Source of the DNA: Viridibacterium sp035456105
GTDB lineage: Bacteria; Pseudomonadota; Gammaproteobacteria; Burkholderiales; Rhodocyclaceae
Assembly (NCBI GenBank): GCA_035456105.1
Contig: DATIDV010000048.1
Location: forward strand, 258,497-322,496
Length of the DNA: 64,000 nt
Direction: 5' to 3'
Below the pieces are notes generated by a model, which saw nothing but the letters and a program-made list of their open reading frames with translations, was not told the origin of the DNA and made no database searches. The position numbers and the translations under genes were made by a program. This document shows, piece by piece, positions 50,008 to 58,044 of this stretch. Position 1 is the stretch's first letter. Each line of letters opens with the position of its first letter.

Positions 50008-50982
50008 TCAGCGCGGCACGAAGCCGCTGGCGCGCATCCAGGCCAGGCATTGCAGGGTCCACTCGGCGAGCGGCAGTGCCTGCGTCTTGCGAATGGCGAA
50101 GCCGTGATTGCCGTTGCGGAACAGATGCAATTCGGTTGGCACTTTTGCCTTGTGCAAGGCCATGTACAGACGCGCGCTCTGCTCGGCGTTGACGGTGGTG
50201 TCGTCGTCAGCGGCGACGATGAAGGCTTGCGATGAATCCTGATCGCCAAGCTCCGTCGCGGGATACTCGAAATAGGGCATCACGCGCTCGCTGATTTTCT
50301 CGGGTGCGGGCTTGCCCAGCGTGTTGGCGCCCGCATCGGCGATGCCGTACACGATGACCATGGCATCCGGCTTCGCGCTCGCCGCATCGTCTGCGTCGAC
50401 CGGCTCATAGGTTTTCTTCTTCCAAGCTGTGCCCATGATGGCAGCGAGATGACCTCCCGCAGAGAAGCCGATCACGCCGATGCGCTTCGGATCGATATTC
50501 CAGTCCGCTGCGTGGCTGCGCAGCAGGCGCATGGCACGCTGTCCATCCTGCAGAGGCATGTGGCGACCACCGTCGGGCCATTCGGCGGGCAGGCGATACT
50601 TGAGCACGAAGGCGGTGACGCCGATCGAGGTCAGCCAGCGCGCGATCTCCACGCCTTCCTTGTCATAAACGTTTTTGCTATAGCCCCCACCGGGCACCAC
50701 GATCATCGCGGAACCATTGGGTATGCGTGGCACGAACACAGACAGTGACGGCGTCGAGATGCCCGTCAGGTCCCGTTCCGGATCAATCGGGTTGAAGCTG
50801 TTGTTAACCCACTTCTCTTCCAGCTTGAGGCCCTTGGTGCCGGGGGCTTCGGCGTCGCCCCACAGGGGAATTTCCAGCATGCCCTTGAAGTTTGTCGCTG
50901 CCATGCCAAGGCTGGCGTGCAATACGAGAGCGGCACTCAGGAAAAGAAAACCGAGCCGGCGCTGGACTTGTCGTGACTGCAT
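50008..50982 (-). CDS. secreted alpha/beta-hydrolase (carbohydrate esterase-like)
   Basis: A 324-residue exported hydrolase. The signal peptide covers about 1-29 (ending G-M-A-A). The mature enzyme has an oxyanion motif V-P-G-G-G-Y, the nucleophile elbow G-F-S-A-G-G, the acid aspartate in V-A-A-D-D-D-T-T-V and the histidine in N-G-N-H-G-F. These are features of acetylxylan esterase/BD-FAE-like enzymes. It may deacetylate plant polysaccharide, in line with the pectate lyase and GH31 in the window; this is inference. Confidence 0.87.
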   Translation of the reverse strand: MQSRQVQRRLGFLFLSAALVLHASLGMAATNFKGMLEIPLWGDAEAPGTKGLKLEEKWVNNSFNPIDPERDLTGISTPSLSVFVPRIPNGSAMIVVPGGGYSKNVYDKEGVEIARWLTSIGVTAFVLKYRLPAEWPDGGRHMPLQDGQRAMRLLRSHAADWNIDPKRIGVIGFSAGGHLAAIMGTAWKKKTYEPVDADDAASAKPDAMVIVYGIADAGANTLGKPAPEKISERVMPYFEYPATELGDQDSSQAFIVAADDDTTVNAEQSARLYMALHKAKVPTELHLFRNGNHGFAIRKTQALPLAEWTLQCLAWMRASGFVPR

Positions 50983-51080
50983 TGTGATCCTCCTTCGCTG
51001 TAGTTATTTTCAAGGCGGGCGCGCCGCAAGGGGCACGCCGCGCAGAGAGATTATCTACGGTCGGAAGGAGAATGTTTTGA

Positions 51081-51965
51081 TCAGGATTTGCGTCTTGCAG
51101 CAGACTCCGCCTGCGTCGCCAGATGACAGCCGAGTGGCGAACGCGGCGCGACCGGTATGTACACTTCGATACGGCGCTCCTGTGGCGCCTGACAGGCGCG
51201 CTCGTGGATGTCGCGATCCAGTGTGCGGCCTTCGACGATCTCGCAGCCCAACTCGTCGCGGACGCGCTCCGCAAGTGCGGCGAGCAACGCGTCGCGGGCA
51301 TTCGGCGCGACATTGACCACCACGTAGAGGCCGGCCGGGTGTGTCACAAGATCGGCCTCGTCGAGCCACATGGTCTGGTCACTGACAGGGATGAAGTGCG
51401 AGATCTGCACGCGCTGCTGTTTGCCTTCGGAGAAGGGATGGTCTCTGTCGTTGACGCGCCAGCAGAGCAGCTCCGGCCGCTCGGCGACATGGCTCAGCCA
51501 CATCATGCGTGCCTTGTAGTAGCCGTTTTGCGAATAGACGCCTTCATAAGCGAACTGGAAGACCTTGCGTGCCGGCAGGAACTCCAGGCGCAATGGCTGC
51601 AGTCTTTCAGTGGCTGGCAGCAGCAGAGGCACATCGGTCGGAGCAAGGCCGAACTGCTTGCGGAAGGCATGGGTGAAGGCTGCGCTTGAGCCGTAACCCG
51701 CGGCGACGCCGACATCGGTGAAGCGCCCGAAACCGCCTTGGCCGATCTGCTCGAAAGCGCGCCTGAGCCGCAGCCGGCGCAGCGTCTGCATCGGTGCTTC
51801 ACCCACCATCCGCGAATAGAAACGCACCAGATGCGCGGAAGACAGATGCGCTACTTCGGCCAGATCGTCCAGCTTCACCTCGTCGTCGAGATGCGTACCG
51901 ATGTAGTCGATGACATGACGAACACGGCAGAACTGCTGGCGATGGCTGACGAAGTTCAGAGGCAT
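51081..51965 (-). CDS. AraC-family regulator with GyrI-like ligand domain
   Basis: A 294-residue regulator of the Rob/SoxS-plus-GyrI layout. The N-terminal AraC DNA-binding domain (about 12-110) has two helix-turn-helix units with L-D-D-L-A-E-V-A-H-L-S-S-A-H-L-V-R-F-Y and V-G-V-A-A-G-Y-G-S-S-A-A-F-T-H-A-F-R-K-Q-F-G. The C-terminal GyrI-like domain (about 130-285) probably binds a small hydrophobic ligand. It stands upstream of the esterase gene in the same direction, about 100 bases apart. Confidence 0.9.
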   Translation of the reverse strand: MPLNFVSHRQQFCRVRHVIDYIGTHLDDEVKLDDLAEVAHLSSAHLVRFYSRMVGEAPMQTLRRLRLRRAFEQIGQGGFGRFTDVGVAAGYGSSAAFTHAFRKQFGLAPTDVPLLLPATERLQPLRLEFLPARKVFQFAYEGVYSQNGYYKARMMWLSHVAERPELLCWRVNDRDHPFSEGKQQRVQISHFIPVSDQTMWLDEADLVTHPAGLYVVVNVAPNARDALLAALAERVRDELGCEIVEGRTLDRDIHERACQAPQERRIEVYIPVAPRSPLGCHLATQAESAARRKS

Positions 51966-52275
51966 CGGAATGAGCGGACAGGCTGCTTGCGCGTCGCGAT
52001 ACCTGCAATGCGTATGGCATCCGGCGATGGGCTCGATGATTGCATTTTTCCGGCAAGGCCGAAAGTAGTGCGCGCGGCGATTTCCGGCACCGCTCGAAAA
52101 AATTACCCTGGTCAGATCCTGTGGCGAGCCTGGCTACGAGGGTGACTTGACACGAATGCGCGCCGTTTGCGCAGGTTGGATGAGCGAAGCGTAATGCGAC
52201 GTATGGAGACGTCGTACGATTCCCGGCGTCGGATTACGCCTGCGGCTCATCCACCCTACAGGAGGGACTGCACAT
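51966..52275. other. intergenic region containing repeat C
   Basis: No gene is recognised. The right part is the inverted repeat element at 52174-52262; the left part probably holds the AraC gene promoter on the minus strand. Confidence 0.5.
52174..52262. repeat. repeat C, inverted-repeat element
   Basis: The left arm GGTTGGATGAGCGAAGCGTA and the right arm (reverse complement GGGTGGATGAGCCGCAGGCG) match imperfectly over about 30 bases around a GACGTATGGAGACGTC-like centre. This is a familiar type of dispersed proteobacterial intergenic element; a related half is at 47178-47210. Confidence 0.6.
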
Positions 52276-52737
52276 CTATGCTGTCGGAATCGGTTGGCGC
52301 ATGCCCACGCCAATCCTGTTCCAGGCATTCATGTTGGCAATTGCCATGGTGATTTCTGCAATCTCCTGATCGGAGAAGTGTTGCTGTAGTTCGACGAAGG
52401 CGGCGTCCTGCGGTTTGTGCTGCGAGTGGGTCAGGGCATCGACCCAGCCGAGCGCAGCGCGCTCGCGTAGCGAGAAGAAGGGCGACTCTTGCCAGGCGAC
52501 AACGGTATTCAGGTGGCGCGCGTCGCCGCCTTCCTTGATCAGGTCGCGCCAGTGCATGTCGATGCAATAGGCACAGCCGTTGATTTGCGACACGCACAGG
52601 AAAATCAGGTCGACGAGTTGCGCGCCAATGCTGCTTTCCTTGACGGCCGCGCTGAAGGCGAGCAGGGCTTGCGTGGATTTCGCGGCGAGCTTGCCATAGG
52701 GCAGACGGGGTGATGTGTGTTGTGTGGGGTTTGTCAT
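52276..52737 (-). CDS. AhpD-like carboxymuconolactone decarboxylase-family protein (ECF41 partner)
   Basis: A 153-residue AhpD/CMD-fold protein. The redox motif is C-V-S-Q-I-N-G-C-A-Y-C-I-D-M-H, with C-x-x-C-x-x-x-H spacing typical of alkylhydroperoxidase-like members. ATG 52737 has GAGGT upstream; the ten-residue longer frame is rejected. It follows the sigma factor gene by 61 bases on the same strand. CMD-fold proteins are one of the known partner types (COE proteins) of ECF41 sigma factors. Confidence 0.92.
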   Translation of the reverse strand: MTNPTQHTSPRLPYGKLAAKSTQALLAFSAAVKESSIGAQLVDLIFLCVSQINGCAYCIDMHWRDLIKEGGDARHLNTVVAWQESPFFSLRERAALGWVDALTHSQHKPQDAAFVELQQHFSDQEIAEITMAIANMNAWNRIGVGMRQPIPTA

Positions 52738-52798
52738 AGCGTGACCTCGTGAGTAAGTGCAGAACAAAAGTGCGCTGCATACTCACAAGACGCAGGGG

Positions 52799-53731
52799 CT
52801 AGTGTTTCTGTGACAGACCCATGCAGATATTTTCGTCGAGATATTCGGCTGGCACGTTGGCGAGCTTGTCCGGGTTGCGCAGGCAGTAGCAGGCGAGGAC
52901 TTTTTCGCCGTCGGTGATCAGCGTGAAAACTGCATCGAGCTTGCCATCCAGATAGCGCAGCAAGCCGGGCTCACCGTTGATGAGCGCGTGCTGGTATGAG
53001 AAGTGTTCGCCGAAGCGACGTGCCACCGTTTCGAAGAAGCGCACGATGCGCTCTGCACCGTGCAGCTCCTTGAGCACGGACAGGATCTTGCCGCCGCCAT
53101 CAGAGACGAATTGCGCATCGGCCGCAAACAGCGCTTGAAGCTTGGCGCGATCTCCGCTGCGCGTCGCGTCCATGAATCGATCGAGCAGCTTGTGGTGCGC
53201 ATCGCGATTCACCGTGATGCGCGGGCGCTCGTCGCGCACGCGTGTCCGCGCACGATGCACGAGTTGGCGGCAAGTCGCTTCCGGACGTTCGAGCATGGCC
53301 GCGACTTCGTCGTAATCGAAGTCGAACACTTCGCGCAGCAGGAAGGCGGCGCGCTCGTCGGGCGAAAGGCGTTCGAGCACGGCGAGGAAGGCCATCGATA
53401 CATCGCTGGCCAGTTCCACCATGTGTTCGGGCGTGGGGTCTGGCGACACGGGTTTGAAGTCGCTGCTGCCCACCGTCGGCTCGGGCAACCAGGGGCCGGT
53501 GTAGCGCTCCCGCTCCGGGCGCAGGGCGCGCAGGCGGTCGATGCATAGCCGCGTGGTGATGGTCACCAGCCAGGCTTCCGCGGAGCGCAGGTCGGAGGTG
53601 TCCGTGTCTTGCCAGCGCAGCCAGGCGTCCTGCAGTACGTCTTCCGCATCGGCGCGCGTGCCGAGCATGCGGTAGGCGATGGCCATGAGGCGACGGCGGT
53701 GGGCAGTGAAGTTGTCGATTTTGTCGTTCAT
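52799..53731 (-). CDS. sigJ: ECF41 (SigJ) RNA polymerase sigma factor with SnoaL-like C-terminal domain
   Basis: A 310-residue extracytoplasmic-function sigma factor. Sigma2 (about 8-75) has A-Y-R-M-L-G-T-R-A-D-A-E-D-V-L-Q-D and sigma4 (about 110-165) has L-S-P-D-E-R-A-A-F-L-L-R-E-V-F. The ECF41 linker motif W-L-P-E-P (81-85) and the D-G-G-G-K motif (211-215) in the SnoaL-like extension are both present; this extension regulates the sigma factor in place of an anti-sigma protein. ATG 53731 is preceded by CGGAG and by a matching ECF41 promoter, so the longer frame is rejected. Confidence 0.95.
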   Translation of the reverse strand: MNDKIDNFTAHRRRLMAIAYRMLGTRADAEDVLQDAWLRWQDTDTSDLRSAEAWLVTITTRLCIDRLRALRPERERYTGPWLPEPTVGSSDFKPVSPDPTPEHMVELASDVSMAFLAVLERLSPDERAAFLLREVFDFDYDEVAAMLERPEATCRQLVHRARTRVRDERPRITVNRDAHHKLLDRFMDATRSGDRAKLQALFAADAQFVSDGGGKILSVLKELHGAERIVRFFETVARRFGEHFSYQHALINGEPGLLRYLDGKLDAVFTLITDGEKVLACYCLRNPDKLANVPAEYLDENICMGLSQKH

Positions 53732-53762
53732 GTCTGCGCTCCGTGGTGTTCTTGCTAGGCAA

Positions 53763-53789
53763 GACGGATGAGTCGATGAGTTTGTGACG
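53763..53789 (-). promoter_or_regulatory. ECF41-type autoregulatory promoter of sigJ
   Basis: On the minus strand CGTCACA (53789-53783) is followed after 16 bases by CGTC (53766-53763). The reported ECF41 promoter is TGTCACA-N16/17-CGTC, so only the first base differs. It lies 32 bases before the sigJ ATG. Confidence 0.7.
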
Positions 53790-53805
53790 GCGGCGAGGTA
53801 TTTCT

Positions 53806-54756
53806 TCAGATCACCCGAGTCGCACGCCCGCTCCATGGCAATTCTTCCTTCTTCTTGCGCATCACATCGACAAAGCTGCGCAGCTTGGCCGGGTAGAAAG
53901 GGGCGAAGGGGTAGATGAGGTGCACCGGCAGCGCAGGCGCCTGCCAGTCGGGCACAAGATGCACGAGGGCGCCGCTGGCAAGGTCGTCCTCGACCACCCA
54001 CGCCGAGATGGCGGCCACGCCCACGCCACGCAAGGCGGCGCTACGCAGGGCATAGACGCTGTCGGTGGTGACGCGTGGCGCTATGGCCAGTACATGCTCT
54101 TCGCGCCGCGCGTTGTGCAGCAGGATTTCATTGCGGTAATACGGCCTCAACGCGACCCAGGGCAATGCCGTGAGTGCTTCGGGTTTGCGCAGCCCCTTGC
54201 GGCCACTGAGCAGGGCGGGCGCTGCGACGACGATGCGCGGCACTTCCGCGATCCTGATGGCGACGGTCGAGGGGTCGGGCACGCTGCCGACCCGTATCGC
54301 GCAGTCGACGCCTTCTTCGATGAAATTCGGCGGCGTGTCGTGCAGCAGCCATTCCACCGAAACCTTCGGATGCTGCGCGAGATAGTCCGTCAGCGGCCCG
54401 ACCAGTTGGTGCTGTCCGAAGGCGTGCGGCACGACAACGCGCAGCGTGCCTTGTGGCTCGTCGACCGTGCCGCGCAGGTCCGATTCGAACTCACTCCACG
54501 CAACCAGCAGCTCCTTGGCGCGCGCGTAGTAGCGCGTGCCCGCTTCGGTGAGTTTCATTGCGTGCGTCGAGCGATGCACGAGCTTGAGGCCCAGCGAGCG
54601 CTCCAGCGCCTGCAGACGGCGGCTGATGGTCGGTTGCGTTGAATTCATCTGCGCCGCGGCGGCAGACAGATTGCCGGCCTCGACGATGCGGATGAAGGTC
54701 TGCATCAGGGTCAGGCGATCCTGCGAGGCTTTCGGGGTCTGGTTGGTTTGCTGCAT
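53806..54756 (-). CDS. LysR-family transcriptional regulator
   Basis: A 316-residue regulator. The N-terminal helix-turn-helix (about 13-72) reads F-I-R-I-V-E-A-G-N-L-S-A-A-A-A-Q-M-N-S-T-Q-P-T-I-S-R-R-type sequence and L-V-H-R-S-T-H-A-M-K-L-T-E-A-G; the rest is the periplasmic-binding-like effector domain. ATG 54756 gives the standard start, the longer frame being rejected. It is divergent from an MFS exporter gene, its likely target. Confidence 0.93.
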   Translation of the reverse strand: MQQTNQTPKASQDRLTLMQTFIRIVEAGNLSAAAAQMNSTQPTISRRLQALERSLGLKLVHRSTHAMKLTEAGTRYYARAKELLVAWSEFESDLRGTVDEPQGTLRVVVPHAFGQHQLVGPLTDYLAQHPKVSVEWLLHDTPPNFIEEGVDCAIRVGSVPDPSTVAIRIAEVPRIVVAAPALLSGRKGLRKPEALTALPWVALRPYYRNEILLHNARREEHVLAIAPRVTTDSVYALRSAALRGVGVAAISAWVVEDDLASGALVHLVPDWQAPALPVHLIYPFAPFYPAKLRSFVDVMRKKKEELPWSGRATRVI

Positions 54757-54874
54757 GCGGGGCTCCGCGAGTGCTTCATGCGCAGAATGTATAACAGTTC
54801 TGCATTGCATACGTCTTCCGTCGAATCGGCTGCGACGGCACAATGCGCCCACTTTTCAAGCAGCACCGCAAGTC

Positions 54875-56098
54875 ATGACGACCCGATCCCTCACTGCAGA
54901 TGACCTGGCAGCGCCAGCCGCCCCTGTCGCCACGCCCGATGCGCTCAGCCGCGCGCTGGTCTTCCTGCTGGCCTGTGGTGCCGGCCTTGGGGTTGCTTCG
55001 CTGTATTACAACCAGCCCATTCTCAGCACGCTGGCTGCCGAATTCCATGCCACACCGGCCCAGATCGGTCGTGTGCCGACGCTGACTCAGGTGGGTTACG
55101 CCATTGGCATTTTGCTGCTGGCGCCGATCGGTGATCGCTTTGATCGTCGCACCATCATCCTGTGCAAGGCGGTGGTGCTGAGTCTGGCGCTGCTGGCGAC
55201 GGCCGCTGCACAATCCTTGTTGCAGCTGTGCGCACTGAGCGTGGTGATTGGTGTGACCGCTTCACTGGCGCAGGATTGCGTGCCCGCTGCGGCCGCACTG
55301 GCGCCCGAGGCGCGCCGCGGCAAGATCGTCGGTACCGTCATGACCGGGCTCTTGCTGGGCATCCTGTTTTCACGCGTGGTCAGTGGCGTGGTCAGCGAGT
55401 GGTTTGGCTGGCGTGCGATGTTTGTGCTGGCAGCTGTGGCGATTGCGATCCTTACCGTCGTCTCTGCGCGCCGTCTGCCGCGTTTCGCGCCGACGACCGA
55501 CCTGCCGTATTCCGCCTTGCTTGGATCGCTCGCAACATTGTGGCGTCGTCATGACGCCTTGCGCCGCGCAGCGCTGGCGCAAGGCCTGCTCAGCGTCGCA
55601 TTCAGCGCTTTCTGGTCGACGCTCGCCGTGATGCTGCACGAGGCGCCTTTTGGTTTCGGTAGCTCGGTGGTCGGTGCTTTCGGTCTGGCCGGTGCGGCAG
55701 GGGCATTGGCTGCGCCGATTGCCGGCAGCATTGCGGATCGCAAGGGGCCGGAGCTCGTCACGCGCATTGGCGCCATGCTGGTCTTTGTGAGCTTTGTCGG
55801 TTTCGCACTGGCGCCGGAAAACCTGTACTGGCTGGTGGCCGGCACACTGCTTTTCGATCTGGGCGTTCAGGCTGCGATGATTGCCCACCAGAGCATCATC
55901 TACCGCCTCGAGCCCGCTGCGCGAAGTCGCCTGACCGCAATCCTCCTGGGTGCCATGTTCATCGGCATGGCGGCTGGCTCTACGCTGGGCAGCATTGTGC
56001 TGAGCAGTGCAGGCTGGCGTGGCGTAAGTGTGTTCGCTGCAGGCGCGACCCTTGTTGCGCTGGCAGTGCGCTTCTGGCCGGGCAAGCGGGCGCGCTGA
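54875..56098 (+). CDS. MFS transporter (drug-efflux-like, 12 TM)
   Basis: A 407-residue carrier. Early marks are G-L-G-V-A-S-L-Y-Y-N-Q-P-I-L and motif A as A-P-I-G-D-R-F-D-R-R-T-I-I-L. Twelve hydrophobic segments are evident. The ATG at 54875 is 118 bases from the divergent LysR gene, a common regulator/exporter arrangement. Relatives are annotated as sugar or drug efflux proteins; substrate unknown. Confidence 0.9.
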   Translation: MTTRSLTADDLAAPAAPVATPDALSRALVFLLACGAGLGVASLYYNQPILSTLAAEFHATPAQIGRVPTLTQVGYAIGILLLAPIGDRFDRRTIILCKAVVLSLALLATAAAQSLLQLCALSVVIGVTASLAQDCVPAAAALAPEARRGKIVGTVMTGLLLGILFSRVVSGVVSEWFGWRAMFVLAAVAIAILTVVSARRLPRFAPTTDLPYSALLGSLATLWRRHDALRRAALAQGLLSVAFSAFWSTLAVMLHEAPFGFGSSVVGAFGLAGAAGALAAPIAGSIADRKGPELVTRIGAMLVFVSFVGFALAPENLYWLVAGTLLFDLGVQAAMIAHQSIIYRLEPAARSRLTAILLGAMFIGMAAGSTLGSIVLSSAGWRGVSVFAAGATLVALAVRFWPGKRAR

Positions 56099-56134
56099 CT
56101 AGCGCGCTTTCAGGTTTGATACCTCGCGATATCA

Positions 56135-56166
56135 CATGCGCTGCACGTGGCTACGCGCAGCGCATG
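56135..56166. terminator. hairpin between the MFS gene and small ORF 1
   Basis: CATGCGCTGC (56135-56144) pairs perfectly with GCAGCGCATG (56157-56166) around a 12-base loop. It lies 37 bases after the MFS stop and 7 bases after the end of the convergent small gene. No T-run, so termination is uncertain. Confidence 0.4.
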
Positions 56167-56172
56167 AAGCCT

Positions 56173-56289
56173 CTAGTGCGCACCAATGAGGATCTCGATG
56201 ATTGCGGGCGACATGGCAAGCGCCAGCGAGGCGGTGACGCCGACGACAACTTTCAACACGGTCAATGCGGGGGCAAGGTTCCTGGTCAT
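56173..56289 (-). CDS. small hydrophobic peptide, paralogue 1 (38 aa), unknown function
   Basis: A 38-residue peptide with a strong ribosome-binding site (AGGAG, seven bases before the ATG). After a short polar start (M-T-R-N) it is one hydrophobic Val/Ala/Leu helix carrying the motif A-M-S-P-A-I and ends in a short polar tail. It is clearly related to the peptide encoded at 56830-56949: both have an L-x-V/I-L-x-x-x-V-x-x-T-A core followed by A-M-S-P-A-I at the same distance. Probably membrane-inserted. I know no family for it; a type I toxin-like or signal peptide role is possible but unsupported. Confidence 0.6.
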   Translation of the reverse strand: MTRNLAPALTVLKVVVGVTASLALAMSPAIIEILIGAH

Positions 56290-56829
56290 GATGTACTCCT
56301 GCTATCTCAATTGTCGACGCTGATTCTTGGCGGGCTCTTCTGTGCTGACGCGCTGCCGACACTTAAGTATTGACCGTGCTTGTCAAAGCGCCATTCGATG
56401 TTTTGGATGGCTGTATGCAAGTGGTTTATGTGTTTTTTGCGTGCGCATTGGTGCGCCGATGTGCAGCACATGCGTGACTGCAATGCGGGGACCGCAGGCT
56501 TGGAGGTGTGCTGCAGGAGGATGTCGAGCGCGTCACCTGACGGCGCTGATCACAGCGATAAGGCGCCGTCGGATATCACGCGCATCGCGCGTGGTCAGGT
56601 GCAGTGCTTGAACGGGACGGTAAAGGGGCTAAAGGGGCGCGAGCGCCTTCGCGCCTGTCGCGATAGCGCCGTCATCAGCGTTGGCGGCTTGGTCAGTGCC
56701 TTGGCACGGACGCGCCTGCTACATGACAAATCGCTATCGGACGGAATCGTGGCGACTTGCGCCAGGACTCAGGAAAGGCTTTCGCCAGCGAGCGGCGTCG
56801 GGCGCATTGCGCGCCCACGCACGCTGCGC
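56290..56829. other. non-coding stretch between the two small peptide genes
   Basis: About 540 bases. A 163-codon plus-strand frame (56380-56871) is rejected because its internal GGAGG touches the candidate ATG with no spacing, the product is Arg/Ser-rich shadow-like, and it runs antisense through the second peptide gene. The promoter of the first peptide gene should lie here on the minus strand; a TTGACA is seen at 56386-56381 but no well-spaced -10. No third copy of the peptide is found. Confidence 0.4.
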
Positions 56830-56949
56830 TTAGCGGGACGTGAGAGCCAGAACCTGGAGGATTGCAGGTGACATTGCAACGGCAACGGCTGCGGTCGTGA
56901 CGACGGCGGTCTGGAGGATCGAGATTGCTGTTTTCTGATTGGTGCTCAT
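56830..56949 (-). CDS. small hydrophobic peptide, paralogue 2 (39 aa), unknown function
   Basis: A 39-residue peptide with GAAGGA about seven bases before the ATG. A polar start (M-S-T-N-Q-K) leads into a hydrophobic Ala/Val helix with A-M-S-P-A-I-L and a short tail ending T-S-R. About half of its aligned core residues match the peptide at 56173-56289 on the same strand, 540 bases away, so the pair looks like a duplicated gene rather than chance open frames. Function unknown; a single-span membrane peptide is the best description. Confidence 0.6.
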   Translation of the reverse strand: MSTNQKTAISILQTAVVTTAAVAVAMSPAILQVLALTSR

Positions 56950-56993
56950 GAGATATTCCTTCAAATACTTGGCGTTTCCGGAGAGGAATGCCG

Positions 56994-57164
56994 ATGAGTG
57001 AATTATTGCCGCACAGCAGCAAACAGGCCATTCGATTGTTTCGATCTGGGCATGCGCTGGATTTATGCGCGGTCGATCTCAAGATTCCAGGGGCCCCACC
57101 TGTCGTGCGTGCATCCCTGCTTGCCGACCGGCGTGAAACCCAGCAAGCACGCCATTCGCAATGA
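56994..57164 (+). CDS. possible small ORF (56 aa), unknown
   Basis: An ATG at 56994 has GGAGAGG seven bases upstream and opens a 56-residue frame, starting M-S-E-L-L-P-H-S and containing L-F-R-S-G-H-A-L-D-L-C. No family is recognised. It is divergent from the second small peptide gene. The good ribosome-binding site is its main support; it could be chance. Confidence 0.3.
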   Translation: MSELLPHSSKQAIRLFRSGHALDLCAVDLKIPGAPPVVRASLLADRRETQQARHSQ

Positions 57165-57303
57165 TTTTTCTTCTCATTCGCAACCATGAAAGTAGTCGGC
57201 ACAGGGGAGGATTGATGACTACATTTATCAGGTAAGCTGCCTCGCCGCTCAAGGGCGCACTGATCAAGTATTCAAAATTCCTTTGAAACATCCGGAGAGA
57301 AAA

Positions 57304-57759
57304 ATGGACGACGCCATCACCGCAACCGCCATCGATGCGCTTAACAGGATCATGGAAATCGAGCTGGCCGGGGTCGTGAAATACACGCACTACTCGCTCA
57401 TGGTTTACGGTTACAACCGCATCCCGATTGTTTCCTGGCTTAAGGGCAATGCCGATGAAAGCCTCGTGCACGCTCACAAGGCCGGCGAGCTCGTGACTTT
57501 GCTGGGCGGCCACCCTTCGCTGAAGATCGGCGCGCTGCTGGAAACGGCACAGCATGACATTGGCGATATCCTGCGCGAGAGTCTTGAGCACGAGAAGACT
57601 GCGCTGGCTGCGTACTACGACCTGTTGAAGATTGCCGAAGGGCAATCCGTGCTGCTCGAGGAATATGCCAGAGAGATGATCGTGCAAGAGGAATTGCATC
57701 TGGACGAAGTTAACAAGATGCTGCGTCGACCGGGTTCGATTGATTCGTTCAAGCCCTGA
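57304..57759 (+). CDS. bacterioferritin-like iron-storage protein
   Basis: A 151-residue four-helix ferritin-like protein. The first helix has I-M-E-I-E-L-A-G-V-V-K-Y-T-H-Y and the second E-S-L-V-H-A-H-K-A-G-E; the third and fourth carry L-E-H-E-K-T-A-L-A-A-Y-Y and E-E-Y-A-R-E-M-I-V-Q-E-E-L-H, supplying the Glu/His di-iron ligands. It is shorter than and diverged from classical Bfr (158), so haem binding is not assured. GGAG precedes the ATG at 57304. Followed by a strong terminator, so monocistronic. Confidence 0.88.
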   Translation: MDDAITATAIDALNRIMEIELAGVVKYTHYSLMVYGYNRIPIVSWLKGNADESLVHAHKAGELVTLLGGHPSLKIGALLETAQHDIGDILRESLEHEKTALAAYYDLLKIAEGQSVLLEEYAREMIVQEELHLDEVNKMLRRPGSIDSFKP

Positions 57760-57780
57760 GAGATTCGCAGCAGGCCATGA

Positions 57781-57812
57781 AAGGGTGGGCACGTGTGCCC
57801 ACCCTTTTTCTT
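57781..57812 (+). terminator. rho-independent terminator
   Basis: GGGTGGGCAC (57784-57793) pairs with GTGCCCACCC (57796-57805), extended by AAA/TTT, with a T-run after it. It ends the bacterioferritin-like transcript. Confidence 0.88.
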
Positions 57813-58044
57813 TTGCAACGGGCCGTGCGCGAAGTGGCCGCACCACATATGGTGCAGAAGAACTATTAACGCTCCGCGCGTGCAGGACACCGACACGCGT
57901 CTTGACGCAGCGGGTTTCGTCGTCCAAGTTGAATGGCGATACGACGCCATGTAGTGGTGATGACAGCCAGGCGAGCATCGCATGCCGTGAGTCCGGGCCC
58001 ACCGGATTCATCGAGCTGACCATAACTACTTCAGGAGATACGTC

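Noticed and set aside
56380..56871. 163-codon plus-strand frame between the two small peptide genes
   Set aside because: The only Shine-Dalgarno-like GGAGG abuts the internal ATG at 56521 without spacing, composition is shadow-like, and it is antisense to a better supported small gene.
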